A stretch of 14,494 nucleotides of DNA from Oscillospiraceae bacterium (GTDB taxonomy: Bacteria > Bacillota > Clostridia > Oscillospirales > Oscillospiraceae): NCBI GenBank assembly GCA_017538775.1, contig JAFYIF010000323.1:1-14494 (forward strand), written 5' to 3'. This document shows, in pieces, positions 13,835-14,494 of the stretch (the stretch's first letter is position 1; each line of letters starts with the position of its first letter). A program made the translations under genes and the position numbers. The notes under the pieces are model-generated. The model was not told where the DNA came from, ran no database searches, and saw nothing but the letters and a program-made list of their open reading frames with translations.

Positions 13835-14494
13835 ATGTACTGTGGAAACTGCGGCGCGGAACTGAGCGCGCAGACCAACTTCTGTCCCTATTGCGGTACG
13901 TCGCTGCAAAGCCCCACAACCTCCATTTCGCTGCTGCACAAGGCGGCCTCCACCGCGAAGGACACCAACCAGTACAACCTGGTGCTGGTCTCCATCGGCT
14001 CCTGCAGCGCCGGGATGGCGGGGGACCTGCTGGAGGATGTGTTCGGCTACACCGACGCGGAATCCGGCAATCTGGTCCGCATGGCCCCGGTGGTCGTGGG
14101 GGAGAACCTGACCGCTGAAGAGGCGGCCACCGTCGCGCAGATGTACACCGAGTACGGGCTGCAGGTCTCCATCACGGACCGGCAGGACCAGTATGTGGAC
14201 CTGACGGGCAAAGCCAGGGCCTCCGTCTTTGACGGCAAGGGCGGGCTTCTGGCCGGGGCCGCCGCAATCATCGGGGCGCTGACCGTGGCCAACCGCATCT
14301 CCTCCTATCGCCGCTACAAAAAGCCCTCCCTGCTGGAGCGGCTGTTCCACATCAATTATCCCCCTGCGCCGACGGTCTACCGCCGGAATTTACTGCCCCG
14401 CCTGGAGACCACGCCCCTGGCGCCGCGCCGCACGATCCGCCGTCCCATGCCCCAGCCCCGTCCCGCCCCGCGCATCCCCCAGAACCGGGGACCC
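13835..14494 (+). CDS. Zinc-ribbon protein with a ribosomal L7/L12 C-terminal-like domain; partial, runs off the right edge
   Basis: The frame is open from ATG 13835 to the window end (220 residues, no stop). Residues 1-22 are a zinc ribbon with Cys3, Cys6, Cys17 and Cys20. Residues about 46-115 resemble the L7/L12 C-terminal fold: YNLVLVSIG for the first strand, AESGNLVRMAPVVVGENLTAEEA for the 'AKdLVe.aP..vkegvskeeA' helix-loop-helix, and EYGLQVSI for the 'eaGakvei' end. Residues 137-152 are hydrophobic but short for a membrane span. From 158 on the protein is rich in Arg and Pro. It lies divergent from the polyphosphate operon. I do not recognise a named gene, and function is unknown. The L7/L12 likeness is from memory of the family pattern, not an alignment. 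Confidence 0.85.
   Translation, partial: MYCGNCGAELSAQTNFCPYCGTSLQSPTTSISLLHKAASTAKDTNQYNLVLVSIGSCSAGMAGDLLEDVFGYTDAESGNLVRMAPVVVGENLTAEEAATVAQMYTEYGLQVSITDRQDQYVDLTGKARASVFDGKGGLLAGAAAIIGALTVANRISSYRRYKKPSLLERLFHINYPPAPTVYRRNLLPRLETTPLAPRRTIRRPMPQPRPAPRIPQNRGP

Noticed and set aside
13703..14350. A 215-residue minus-strand frame opposite the zinc-ribbon gene
   Set aside because: The plus strand gives a zinc ribbon and an L7/L12-like domain with correct spacing. The minus frame has no domain and would run through the divergent promoter region.
1..14494. CRISPR arrays, tRNA or rRNA genes, insertion sequences, phage genes
   Set aside because: I saw no regularly spaced direct repeats with spacers, no tRNA-like cloverleaf, no transposase or integrase motif and no phage structural gene. 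The only tandem DNA repeats are the coding 45-bp units in the CotH gene and the 11-bp Pho-like array.

Overview
The window is GC-rich Gram-positive DNA. Strong AGGAGG-type ribosome binding sites, an internal dockerin, InlB/Listeria-Bacteroides-type repeats and a CotH/polyphosphate operon all point to a gut-type clostridial lineage. Oscillospiraceae or a relative is my best guess, inferred from style and not from any marker gene. Almost everything is read on the minus strand. The only plus-strand gene is at the far right and diverges from the rest.

Right to left, in the direction of minus-strand transcription: (1) A three-gene operon at 13654-10093 encodes a VTC-type polyphosphate polymerase, a DUF4956 membrane protein and a membrane-anchored CotH-family kinase. 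The spacers are 25 and 12 bp and each gene has a good ribosome binding site. A hairpin terminator follows it (10035-10070). Upstream, in the divergent spacer, are four 11-bp-phased TTnACA/CTGTnAn units (13691-13731) that look like a Pho box. That would make sense for a phosphate-polymer operon. (2) A MoxR ATPase / DUF58 / transglutaminase operon at 9922-5506 has a clear promoter (TTGACG-17-TACTAT) and two ATGA stop-start overlaps. (3) A 379-bp spacer (5127-5505) holds a frameshifted remnant of what looks like an FMN-binding domain, a bidirectional terminator and a promoter. (4) A giant secreted multidomain protein starts at 5126 and runs off the left edge (1708 residues visible). It carries a putative caspase-fold (clan CD) peptidase domain, Ig-like modules, InlB-type repeats, a beta-helix-like region and an internal dockerin. 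On the plus strand, 13835 to the right edge encodes a zinc-ribbon protein whose second domain resembles the C-terminal domain of ribosomal protein L7/L12.

The unifying theme is the cell envelope and phosphate. The MoxR-DUF58-transglutaminase set is a widespread membrane-linked module. The polymerase/DUF4956/CotH set combines polyphosphate synthesis with a protein kinase fold facing outward. The large secreted protein would act at or beyond the cell surface. The points most worth a second look are the Pho-box-like array in front of the polyphosphate operon, the low-complexity insert with 15-residue repeats inside the CotH kinase, the L7/L12-like zinc-ribbon protein, and the peptidase-dockerin architecture of the giant protein.
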